From: Halobacteriovoraceae bacterium | GTDB taxonomy: Bacteria; Bdellovibrionota; Bacteriovoracia; Bacteriovoracales; Bacteriovoracaceae | Assembly: GCA_002713145.1 (NCBI GenBank) | Contig: PAVS01000016.1 | Span: forward strand, 83,937 to 147,936 | Direction of reading: 5' to 3' | DNA: 64,000 nt | The notes under the pieces: generated by a model | Told to the model about the DNA's origin: nothing | Database searches by the model: none | What the model saw: the letters and a program-made list of their open reading frames with translations, nothing else | Position numbers and translations under genes: made by a program | Shown: one piece after another, positions 18,248-26,955 of the stretch | Position numbering within the stretch: the stretch's first letter is position 1 | Layout: each line of letters begins with the position of its first letter

Positions 18248-19594
18248 ATGGATGACAAAAAATTCAACATTGATCTGAAACCATTAACTGACGAGGATAT
18301 CAAACAAGGTCAGTTCACACTAAGAGATTTGTGGATGGTTAAATTAGCTGGAAAGGACCCTGTAGGGCCCTATCATACCCATCAGCTAAAAGAATATGCT
18401 CATAAATTTCAAATGATGTTTGAAGATGCACAAGTGTATAACCTCGAAGATGATAAATGGGCCGATATGTTTAAGGTCTCGGCTTTCCAGAGAAGAAAAC
18501 CACAGCTGGTATCTGTACAAAACCTTATGCCAGGACAAGACTTCTACGTTCTGTATAATGGACAAAAAGAAGGTCCTTACGGACAAGATAAAATCCAACT
18601 TCTCTTAGATAAAGGTCATATCCACCCCAGTACCCAAATATCCTTAGATAAGGGTAAATCGTGGATTAAACTTTATGAGCATCATGCTTTTGACCGCAGA
18701 TCTAAAAAATCAAATCAAGAACTTCCCTTTAAGCCAACAGAAGATATTTTGGCCAAGGTGCAAAAAAGCAAAGATAAAATACTCAAAAAACAAAAGTCTT
18801 CAAATGCTGCTAAAGATGCCATTGTAGAGCTGGCCTATGTGGGTGAATCCTCTATGAAAATTCAGCTCGAGAAGAAGTTAAAAGATAAAACACTTACCAA
18901 GCATAATATTCCTGCGGTTATCAAGAAAAGCAAGAGAGTTAAAAGAGAGCAAAAGAAAAAACAAAATTTTATGGCCTGGCGAACAGCGGCCATCTCCTTC
19001 TCTCTTCTTATTGCGATGGCCTATATTGTGAATAAGCAGACTCAAGATACCACGGAAATTAAGCCCATTGCCGAAGCCCCTACCCAAACAAGAGGAATTG
19101 ATAACTCTGAGCGCTCTATTATCAAAAGAGCACCCGCTCAAGTAGAGGAAAGTTATGAGTCAAAACAACAAAAATCTCTTAAAAAAATGCAACGCTTTAA
19201 AAAAGCGAGGGCCAAACGTAAAGTAGCTCCAAAGAAAATTGAGCGTCTTGAAAGCGTACAAAAAAGAGTACGTCCTAAAAGATTTGTAAAGTCCCAAGGG
19301 ATGAATGAAACTTTTGAGCGCGATATCGAAAATATTGATATCAACGATCCTGAAATCCAAGATGAGCTTACTCGTCAACTGGCAGGTGAATACGAAGAAG
19401 AAATGGAACGAGAAGGCGTGAATGATTATGATAGCCGGGATGAAGAGCCCGTTGGCTATGATGATTATGACCAAGCTGAACAACCAGAACAATTAGCACC
19501 TCAAGACGCTTACTATGACGACGAACCGCAACAATACGGTGATGATTATGGTACTTTTGATCAAGAAGAAAATTTTGATCGCGCAGATTACTAA
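18248..19594 (+). CDS. Membrane protein with GYF-like domains and acidic C-terminal tail
   Basis: A 448-residue protein. Two GYF_2-like segments are visible: GKDPVGPYHTHQL (about residues 35-47) and NGQKEGPYGQDKIQLLLDKG (about 100-120) followed by STQISLDKGKSWIKL. A basic linker leads to one transmembrane segment at about 244-262, so the GYF part should be cytoplasmic. The rest, a basic stretch then an acidic Tyr/Asp/Glu-rich tail (about 370-448), would be periplasmic and probably disordered. Related GYF-domain proteins in this bacterial group are linked to motility or cell-polarity functions only loosely. The specific role is unknown. It is divergent from sufE and 43 bp before tmk. Confidence 0.68.
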   Translation: MDDKKFNIDLKPLTDEDIKQGQFTLRDLWMVKLAGKDPVGPYHTHQLKEYAHKFQMMFEDAQVYNLEDDKWADMFKVSAFQRRKPQLVSVQNLMPGQDFYVLYNGQKEGPYGQDKIQLLLDKGHIHPSTQISLDKGKSWIKLYEHHAFDRRSKKSNQELPFKPTEDILAKVQKSKDKILKKQKSSNAAKDAIVELAYVGESSMKIQLEKKLKDKTLTKHNIPAVIKKSKRVKREQKKKQNFMAWRTAAISFSLLIAMAYIVNKQTQDTTEIKPIAEAPTQTRGIDNSERSIIKRAPAQVEESYESKQQKSLKKMQRFKKARAKRKVAPKKIERLESVQKRVRPKRFVKSQGMNETFERDIENIDINDPEIQDELTRQLAGEYEEEMEREGVNDYDSRDEEPVGYDDYDQAEQPEQLAPQDAYYDDEPQQYGDDYGTFDQEENFDRADY

Positions 19595-19637
19595 GAATTC
19601 CATTCGCAACCCTTAGATATAATGCTAGAGTGAAGCT

Positions 19638-20300
19638 ATGAATAGCTTTGATCATTTCACCTCAGCTCCCACCCATTCGAGCAGTCTTTTTCTCTCTTTT
19701 GAAGGGATTGAAGGCAGTGGAAAGTCCACTCAAATTGAACTGGTGGAGCAGTACTTTAAAGATAAAAATTATCAAGTTCTCAAGCTACGTGAACCCGGAG
19801 GAACGAGTTTTGGAGAAAAACTTAGAGAAGCCATTCTACATTCTGAAACGCCCCTTTCCAGTTTAGCAGAGGCTCATCTTTTCGCCGCTAGCAGAGCGCA
19901 ATTGCTTAAAGAAAAAATACTGCCTGCTCTGGCCCAAGAAAATACCATAGTTATTGTAGACCGCTATATTGATAGCTCCATGGCCTATCAAGGTGTCGCC
20001 CGAGGGCTTGGGTCTGAAGTCATAGCCGAAATACATAGACACTCTCCTCTCAATTATATGCCTCAGATGACTTTTTATCTTTATATAGACCTTGAGACTT
20101 CTCACCAAAGACAACAAGCTCGAGGAAACACAAAAGATTATTTTGAAAAAGAAAATCATAGCTTTTATCAACACTTAATTGAAGGCTATGACCACTGTGC
20201 GAGTGTTTTTCCTACAAGAATTAAGAAAATCGATGCCACTCAAAGTGTAGAGCAAGTCAACCAAGCTATTTTAAAGGAACTCCCACACCCATGGAATTAG
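19638..20300 (+). CDS. tmk: Thymidylate kinase
   Basis: Phosphorylates dTMP to dTDP for DNA synthesis. 220 residues with a roughly 17-residue N-terminal extension before the usual FLSFEGIEGSGKST P-loop (residues 18-31). DR(Y) motif in VDRYIDSSMAYQG, REPGGT for dTMP binding and the LID-region ARGNTKDYFEKE are present. The extension might mean a later start, but no better start codon with a ribosome-binding site is visible. The stop overlaps the holB start by 10 bp, a common pairing in bacteria. Confidence 0.94.
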   Translation: MNSFDHFTSAPTHSSSLFLSFEGIEGSGKSTQIELVEQYFKDKNYQVLKLREPGGTSFGEKLREAILHSETPLSSLAEAHLFAASRAQLLKEKILPALAQENTIVIVDRYIDSSMAYQGVARGLGSEVIAEIHRHSPLNYMPQMTFYLYIDLETSHQRQQARGNTKDYFEKENHSFYQHLIEGYDHCASVFPTRIKKIDATQSVEQVNQAILKELPHPWN

Positions 20301-21010
20301 TGGACATACTGGCACATAAATATTCAATAGGACAAATGCATAATCTCTATGTGCTAGAAGCCAATAGAGTTGATTATCATCATTTTCTCAGTGACTTCAC
20401 TCACCAACTGCTCACAAAAATAATTAAGCAACTCCACAGTGGACAATCAGTTACCAATCACCAGGATATTTTGCAGGTCAACCTTCCTGAAGGAAAAAAA
20501 TCTTATTTAGTCGAGCAGATCCAAGAGATTATCAAATTTCTCAATTTCAGACCTACAGAGCTATCTAGAAAATTCGTGATTATGGATGATGCACATGCGC
20601 TTAGCATTATTGGCTGTAATAAATTACTTAAAACCTGGGAGGAGCCAGAGGTCAAGGCCACCTTTATCTTATTAAACCCCTATCGCTCAGAATTACTCCC
20701 CACTCTCAAGTCTCGTAGTATCACCATCAGAGTGCCTATTGAAAAGAAAGCTGAATCCCATGAGATCGATGTATTGGCCTTATCTCAAATGAGCTTTCAT
20801 AAATTCTGTGAGGTGTGCCAAGAAGAAAATTACTCAGACTATCAAATACTAGGAAGTCTCTATCAAAAACTGGTCAAACAAAACCTCAGTGTTGAATTGA
20901 TTGATGACATGCAGAGTAAAACCCAAGAACTCTCAACTCTTAAGGAATTCAATAGCTCTCAGAACACAAAGCTTTTTACGTTGTACCAGCTGGTGAGAGA
21001 ACTAAAATAG
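20291..21010 (+). CDS. holB: DNA polymerase III delta' subunit-like clamp-loader protein
   Basis: A 239-residue AAA+ relative. The visible signatures are RKFVIMDDAHALSIIGCNKLLKTWEEP and ATFILLNPYRSELLPTLKSR, the Walker B-like, sensor-1 and SRC-like regions of delta'. It is shorter than the usual roughly 320-residue protein and the N-terminal P-loop region is degenerate, which is tolerated in delta' since it does not need to bind ATP. Position after tmk and before ricT matches the conserved tmk-holB-ricT order of many bacteria. Confidence in the assignment comes from both the motifs and this order. Confidence 0.82.
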   Translation: MELVDILAHKYSIGQMHNLYVLEANRVDYHHFLSDFTHQLLTKIIKQLHSGQSVTNHQDILQVNLPEGKKSYLVEQIQEIIKFLNFRPTELSRKFVIMDDAHALSIIGCNKLLKTWEEPEVKATFILLNPYRSELLPTLKSRSITIRVPIEKKAESHEIDVLALSQMSFHKFCEVCQEENYSDYQILGSLYQKLVKQNLSVELIDDMQSKTQELSTLKEFNSSQNTKLFTLYQLVRELK

Positions 21011-21090
21011 TGCAGTAAACATTGACTGTTACCGTAATCCAATCGAGAATAAGTCTTTAAAATAATAAAGAAATACATGGAACATAATAT

Positions 21091-22494
21091 ATGAATGAAT
21101 CAAATTCTTCCCTTGAGTCTGAAGAAGACAGAAGTGAAGCCAAAAATAGCGAATCAAAGAAAAAGAAAAAACATACCAAAGATGAAATCACAGCAGATAA
21201 CTGTGACTTTGAAGTGGGCCAAGAGTTAAGTTTTACCAAAGTCCGTTTTCCTGGACATGCGAGAAGTTATTCCTTTTTAGTCGGCAATAGAAACCTGCGC
21301 TATGGGCAAAAAGTTGTGGCCATGAGCGACCGTGGAATGGCGGTGGGTTATATCAATTCTTTTCCTTATAAACTTCCGTTTTCAAAAGACATGCTCCCCC
21401 TCAAAAGCTTAAGTAAAATTGCAAATGAGCATGATATTGAAAAAGAAAAAGAAGTCTATAAAAGCCAAAAAGAAGTTGAAACTTTATGCCAAAATCTGAT
21501 TGAAAAGCATAAATTAGATATGAATTTAACCCATGTTGAGTTCACTCAATTTGGAAAGAAAGTTGTCTTTTACTTTGTCGCACCGGCCAGAGTTGATTTT
21601 AGAGGTCTCGTTAAGGATCTAGTCAATGAACTAAAACTTAGAATTGAACTCAGACAAATCTCAGTCCGTGACAGAGCCGCGTCCATGGGTGCCATTGGAC
21701 CTTGTGGGAGAGAGTTATGCTGTTCATCTTTTTTGTCTAAATATGGAAACGTATCCATCAAAATGGCCAAAAACCAAAACCTCACTCTGAATTATTCCAA
21801 GTTAAACGGAGTGTGCGGGCAACTGAAATGCTGCCTCTCTTACGAAGAAGAAGTTTATAGCACCAAAAGAGACCGTCTTCCTAATGAAGGTGATCTCATT
21901 GAAACGAAAAACGGAGATTTTGGTAAAGTTAGAAAGCTTAATATCCTCAATCAGCAATTTGATATGCTCACAGACAAAGGGGTGATTAAGCGCTATACAC
22001 ATGATCAGGTCAAAGGTAAAAATCCGCAAAAAAAGTTTCCACATAAATTTGATAATATTTCTGACGAAACTGCGAATGTTATTGGAGAAAAAGAAAGTGC
22101 GGCTAGACGTGAGCGCTATCTCCATAGAGAAAATGAAAAGGCCACAAAAAGAGCGGCGAAATTTGCGATTGAGAGAATTATTGAGCTCTCTGAATACTTT
22201 CCAGAAAAAGAGGAAAATGAAAGAGAACAATTACTCGCTGAGGCTAATAAAGAAATTGAAGAGTCCCTAAATGCAAAAATCGCTAAGGACTATAATCCCT
22301 ACCAACAAAAAGAAGAAATAAGTGTTCAAGAGGGTTTTCAATCTCCAGATGAACAGATTGACCATGAACCAACAAGCACTTTAAAACAGCCTGAGAAAAA
22401 AACCGATAAAAAACCTTATCGCAATAATAAAAGAGGCCGCAGAAAAAACTTTAAAAATAAAAAAAGAAGTCCTCAATCTAAAAAAGACAGCTAA
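21091..22494 (+). CDS. ricT: PSP1-domain protein (RicT/YaaT-like)
   Basis: A 467-residue PSP1-domain protein. The core (about residues 85-240) holds VDFRGLVKDLVNELKLRIEL, RDRAASMGAIGPCGRELCCS and GQLKCCLSYEE, with the conserved cysteine clusters that in RicT-type proteins can coordinate an Fe-S cluster in the RicAFT complex. The C-terminal 200 residues are a charged, probably disordered tail ending in a basic Arg/Lys-rich stretch suited to RNA binding. It follows tmk-holB, the conserved neighbourhood of this family. In Bacillus it acts in RNA maturation, and a similar role here is inferred only. Confidence 0.86.
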   Translation: MNESNSSLESEEDRSEAKNSESKKKKKHTKDEITADNCDFEVGQELSFTKVRFPGHARSYSFLVGNRNLRYGQKVVAMSDRGMAVGYINSFPYKLPFSKDMLPLKSLSKIANEHDIEKEKEVYKSQKEVETLCQNLIEKHKLDMNLTHVEFTQFGKKVVFYFVAPARVDFRGLVKDLVNELKLRIELRQISVRDRAASMGAIGPCGRELCCSSFLSKYGNVSIKMAKNQNLTLNYSKLNGVCGQLKCCLSYEEEVYSTKRDRLPNEGDLIETKNGDFGKVRKLNILNQQFDMLTDKGVIKRYTHDQVKGKNPQKKFPHKFDNISDETANVIGEKESAARRERYLHRENEKATKRAAKFAIERIIELSEYFPEKEENEREQLLAEANKEIEESLNAKIAKDYNPYQQKEEISVQEGFQSPDEQIDHEPTSTLKQPEKKTDKKPYRNNKRGRRKNFKNKKRSPQSKKDS

Positions 22495-23693
22495 TGGCGA
22501 AAATTCGTCTCTTGCATACATCTGATTGGCATTTGGGAAAAAGGCTTTTTCAAAAGGACAGAATCCCTGAACAAAAAGCTTTTCTCGATTGGCTCTACCT
22601 AGAATTAAAGCAAAAGCAAATAGATTACCTTATTGTGGCAGGAGATATTTTTGACGTGCCTAATCCCCCTAACTCGGCACTCAAACTTTTTTATGACTTT
22701 ATCTACAAACTAGGTAAACTTTCTAATTTAAAAACCATCATCATTGGCGGGAATCATGATTCCAGCTCCTTACTCGAAATCCCTGAGAGTTTTTTTAAAG
22801 ATGTTCATTGCAAGATTTTTACCGGCTTAAGTGACTCACTAGAGGATATGGATTTTTTTGATGAACTGAGAGGTTTAAAATTAGGTTTTAAAACACTACC
22901 CTATTTTAAAAATTTTGAACTGATCAATCACCTAACTGATCAACACAATAAAGATGAATTCAAGTCTCCCCATAAGATAAAAGAGTTCTTTCAATCCTTT
23001 TTTAAGTCTTGGAAGTCTGAATGCGATTATAAGTTTTTAATCTCCCATCATAGTTTCGGCCATAGTGATATGAGTGGAAGTGAACAGGCCATCTATTTAT
23101 CTGGAGTAGAATCTTTTCCTCTGGATTGGATCCAAGAGCATTTCGATTATGTTGCTCTAGGACATATCCATAAAAAAATAGAGCTATCAAAGACTCCCCC
23201 CATCATATATCCCGGCTCACCTATCCCTATGAGATTCTCTGAATCTAATCATAAAAAGCTGATAGAAATAAATATTGAAGATCAAGAACTTCGCTATGAG
23301 GTCAAAGACATTCCTGTGTTTAGAGAGCTCTTTCAAATAAAGGGTGATAAAAAATCAGTAGAAAAACAGATCAATGAACTCCCAGAGATTTCTGATCAGG
23401 TGCTCACCCCTTTTGTAGAAATTATTATCGAATTAGATAAGCCAAAATCAGGACTCGCTGAAAAATACAAAAAGAGTTTAAAAGAGAGAGGTTATGAATT
23501 GCTTTCCTTTATACCGAGCTATCAGACTACGGCCCAACAAAAAAATTTAAAACAAAAAGATTTGATGGGATTGGGGCTAGAAGATATTTTCAAAAAGTAT
23601 TATGAATACAAGTTTCCGGAGACGGAAGTCCCAGAAAAGCTACTTAAGAACTTCAATGAAATCATCGCGGATATAAAGCATGAAGATTCATGA
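22494..23693 (+). CDS. sbcD: Exonuclease subunit SbcD
   Basis: Mre11-type Mn-dependent nuclease of the SbcCD complex, which cleaves hairpins and protein-blocked DNA ends. 399 residues. Phosphoesterase motifs: HTSDWHLGKRLF (residues 8-19), VAGDIFDVPNPP, IGGNHDSSSLL, SHHSFG and ALGHIHK, which supply the metal-binding Asp, His and Asn residues. C-terminal capping domain follows. Start overlaps the ricT stop by one base; the end overlaps sbcC by 14 bp, so the complex subunits are translationally coupled. Confidence 0.96.
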   Translation: MAKIRLLHTSDWHLGKRLFQKDRIPEQKAFLDWLYLELKQKQIDYLIVAGDIFDVPNPPNSALKLFYDFIYKLGKLSNLKTIIIGGNHDSSSLLEIPESFFKDVHCKIFTGLSDSLEDMDFFDELRGLKLGFKTLPYFKNFELINHLTDQHNKDEFKSPHKIKEFFQSFFKSWKSECDYKFLISHHSFGHSDMSGSEQAIYLSGVESFPLDWIQEHFDYVALGHIHKKIELSKTPPIIYPGSPIPMRFSESNHKKLIEINIEDQELRYEVKDIPVFRELFQIKGDKKSVEKQINELPEISDQVLTPFVEIIIELDKPKSGLAEKYKKSLKERGYELLSFIPSYQTTAQQKNLKQKDLMGLGLEDIFKKYYEYKFPETEVPEKLLKNFNEIIADIKHEDS

Positions 23694-26600
23694 AATTTTC
23701 ATTGAAAATATAGCCTCCCTGAGAGGCAAACATCATATCAATTTTGATCATATCGCTGATGATTCAAGTCTATTTGCGATTACCGGTAAGACGGGCTCTG
23801 GTAAATCAACGATTCTCAACTGTATATCACTGGCCCTCTACAATAGTGTCTACAAAAAAGATTCCCAAAGTAATGACTTTGTAACCCTAGGAGAAGATCA
23901 AGGAAATATTGAACTCGAATTTTCTTCAGAGGCGGTAAAGTACAAAGCCGTTTGGCAGATGCGCTTAAAAAAGAAAAATGGTGAATACTTAAAAAAACCA
24001 GACTTTACTCGCTCTATAAGTGTTTATGACGGACAAAAATACACCGCTATTGAAACTCCAACAGAAGATATTCTCAACCTTACTTTCGATCAATTTTGTA
24101 AAACTTGTATTCTCAACCAAGGTGAATTTGCTCGTTTCCTTACCAGTCCTTTTAAAGATCGGAAAGATATTTTGGAGAAGTTTTATTCTGGCATAGATCT
24201 AGAAAAGATTAATTCACGCATAAATGAAAAACTTAAAAGCCAGAAAGCCGAGATTGAAGTTCATGAAAATCAAATCAAAGGAATTGAGCGAAGCATAGAG
24301 AACATAAATATCACACAAGTTATGATTGATGAACTCACAGAGTCTTATCATCAATACGAAACGCTAGACCACTACACGCAAAATATAGCTAAATCTTTAG
24401 AGCTTATCAATGAAAGCCTCAAAACAATACACACAAACTCACAGCGCTTAGAGCAGGTACGAAATCAACTCAAAGAGTCTCAAAACCATTTAAATAAAAA
24501 ACTCTTAGAAAAAGAAACACTGGATAAAAAATATCAAAATGAAGTACTTACTTATAAAGAAAGAACTCCCATCTTGAGAAAAGTTATTGAAAATGAAAAG
24601 TTGATCTCTCAAAAAGAACAATCCCTGACAAGTCTTAAAAAAACTCACAAGCATCTCACTTCAGATAGTGAAGAGTTAAGTTCAGAACAAGCAGCTCTCA
24701 ACCTTGTCATCAAAGACAAAAAAGACCATATAGAGAAGCTGCTCAAGGACTACAATCAACTCGAACAATACAAATCCCTTGACGCTCATCAATTATTTAA
24801 CGAACAAGTGAGGCTAAACGAGTATATAAAAAGCCTAGATCTTAAAAGCACTGAGCTCTCCAAAGAGATTCTAGCTCATACAGAGGAAATAAAAAACTCA
24901 CAGAAAACCTTAAAGCAGAAAAAAGATCGCAAGGATCAGCTTAAATCTTTAAAGCTTGATCAAGAAAAACAAAGCCTCAATGAACTCATCAACAAACTTG
25001 AGAATATTGAAAACCAACTCAATCTTGCCCTCAAAGAAAAAGCCACGGGGCAAGAGGAAATCAAAAGCAAGCAAAAAATCTTGGCCGACACCACAGAAGA
25101 GCTTCTAGCAAAGCAGAATGAACTTAAAGTTGTTGAGCAAAATATTCAACTCAATCTCTCTTCACAAAAAACCCTCAAATTAGAAGAAGCCATTGAGCTG
25201 TGCCATATCCACTCGGCCCAAACAGGACAATGCGTGGTTTGCGACTCTAGCTACTCAAAAACGGCCACCAACACGTCACCCCTCAATGAAGAAGAGCTAA
25301 AGTCTAATCTAGAAGCCAATCATCTGCAGAAAAATCAACTCACAGATAAAATCTCTCAGCTGCGGCTTAAAAATCTCTCTTATCAAGAGAGTATTAATAA
25401 ACTTAAACAAAAAGAAAGTGATCTATTAGGAGACCTGCTTAAAAACTGGAATTCAGTTGCAGAGTTGCCCCTCTCTCAAAATGTTTTGAGTGAAAAATCA
25501 ATTTTGCCTATCAATCAGCTTAAAAATAAAAAAGAAAGTCGATTGCAGGAACTAGAAAGTAAGATTCTCGAATATAACTTGGCCAAACAAGACACCCAAC
25601 AAAAAGAAGAATACATCCAGGAGCTTCAAGCCAAACTAGAAAAGAAAAATCAAGATTTTAAGACCAATTTAAAGCACTACCAGGAAAAAATTGAGATTTA
25701 TAAAGATAACTGCCAACAAGTGGGAGTGGAGTATTTGAAAGATCTCTCCCAAACACAACCTCAATTTGAACAAAAAGTCGACGCCATAAAGAATTACCAA
25801 GAACTCAACAAAGAGTTAGATCAAAAAAATGATCGATTAAAAATTGTTCAAAAAAGTATTAAGCAAAATATCCTGCGCCTAGAAGAAGTCAATGAGACGA
25901 TTAGCTCTGAACAAAAGATTTATAAACAACTTAAAGATTATAATATTGAAAACACTCTTGTGGATAAGCCTGCTCATATAGAATTACAACAACTCGAAGA
26001 CTCAAAAACTCGTCTCGAAGAACAGCTCGCTGACATTCAAAAACTGATCAACCAAGAAAGTATAGTTCAAGCAGAGGGGAAGTCCAAAAGCGAGCATTAC
26101 CAAGAACAAATTAAAGATTCACACCTCTTTATTAGTAAGGCCAAAAACGCCATTAAAACTCATCATGAAATAGAACGAGAGAATTTAGGAGAGATTTCAC
26201 AAGTTACGCCACTCAAATCACTGATTAAAAAGGTTTTAGCAAGTGACTTCAGTGAAAGCTCTGTCTCTGCTCTTTTTGAAAATAGTCTGACTCAATTCAG
26301 CACTTATTTAAATGAAATCAAAAAAGAATTCAACTCACTCAAAGAAGAACTAAGTTCTAAAAAATCTCTTTTTTCTCAAAAACTAAAAGCACAGGCGGAA
26401 ATAAAAGAACTTCAGACCAAACGGACAAGTAGTCAGTCTAAACTCTTCGAATATGAGGAGCTGTACAGTCTTATTGGAAAAGACGAATTTAGAAACTACA
26501 TCTTGGCCATCATTGAGACCACACTTATTGATCAAACAAACTCAGAGCTAGAAAAGCTCTGTCAGGGTCGCTATCATTTAAGTCAAAGCAATAAAACAAA

Positions 26601-26955
26601 TAGACTTACAACTGAATTTAAAATCATCGATCATTTTGCTGATGCTCAAATACGTAAAGTCTCCACTCTCTCGGGAGGTGAAACTTTTTTAGTGTCGTTA
26701 GCCATGGCCCTTGCCTTAGCTGAACTCACCAGAGGACAGACAAATATTGATTCACTTTTTATTGATGAAGGATTTGGGACCCTAGATAAAGAGACAATTG
26801 AAGAGGTTTTTGAGCTTTTAATCAATATTCAAAACAGTGGAAAACAATTAGGAATTATATCCCATGTTCATGAGCTCACTTCGCGAATTCCCATTAATAT
26901 CGCTCTTAACAAAAGTACCATGGGACACTCCACCATTGATATTGTCTATAATTAA
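23680..26955 (+). CDS. sbcC: Exonuclease subunit SbcC (SMC-like ATPase)
   Basis: Rad50-like ATPase partner of SbcD. 1091 residues. Walker A GKTGSGKST at residues 36-44, two long coiled-coil arms (about 190-500 and 540-930), the zinc-hook motif Cys518-Val-Val-Cys521 at the apex, ABC signature TLSGGETFLVSLAMALALA and Walker B SLFIDEGFGTLD near residue 1026. Overlaps sbcD by 14 bp and is convergent with a secreted-protein gene, overlapping by 4 bp. All key residues are present and the length is normal. Confidence 0.97.
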   Translation: MKIHEIFIENIASLRGKHHINFDHIADDSSLFAITGKTGSGKSTILNCISLALYNSVYKKDSQSNDFVTLGEDQGNIELEFSSEAVKYKAVWQMRLKKKNGEYLKKPDFTRSISVYDGQKYTAIETPTEDILNLTFDQFCKTCILNQGEFARFLTSPFKDRKDILEKFYSGIDLEKINSRINEKLKSQKAEIEVHENQIKGIERSIENINITQVMIDELTESYHQYETLDHYTQNIAKSLELINESLKTIHTNSQRLEQVRNQLKESQNHLNKKLLEKETLDKKYQNEVLTYKERTPILRKVIENEKLISQKEQSLTSLKKTHKHLTSDSEELSSEQAALNLVIKDKKDHIEKLLKDYNQLEQYKSLDAHQLFNEQVRLNEYIKSLDLKSTELSKEILAHTEEIKNSQKTLKQKKDRKDQLKSLKLDQEKQSLNELINKLENIENQLNLALKEKATGQEEIKSKQKILADTTEELLAKQNELKVVEQNIQLNLSSQKTLKLEEAIELCHIHSAQTGQCVVCDSSYSKTATNTSPLNEEELKSNLEANHLQKNQLTDKISQLRLKNLSYQESINKLKQKESDLLGDLLKNWNSVAELPLSQNVLSEKSILPINQLKNKKESRLQELESKILEYNLAKQDTQQKEEYIQELQAKLEKKNQDFKTNLKHYQEKIEIYKDNCQQVGVEYLKDLSQTQPQFEQKVDAIKNYQELNKELDQKNDRLKIVQKSIKQNILRLEEVNETISSEQKIYKQLKDYNIENTLVDKPAHIELQQLEDSKTRLEEQLADIQKLINQESIVQAEGKSKSEHYQEQIKDSHLFISKAKNAIKTHHEIERENLGEISQVTPLKSLIKKVLASDFSESSVSALFENSLTQFSTYLNEIKKEFNSLKEELSSKKSLFSQKLKAQAEIKELQTKRTSSQSKLFEYEELYSLIGKDEFRNYILAIIETTLIDQTNSELEKLCQGRYHLSQSNKTNRLTTEFKIIDHFADAQIRKVSTLSGGETFLVSLAMALALAELTRGQTNIDSLFIDEGFGTLDKETIEEVFELLINIQNSGKQLGIISHVHELTSRIPINIALNKSTMGHSTIDIVYN

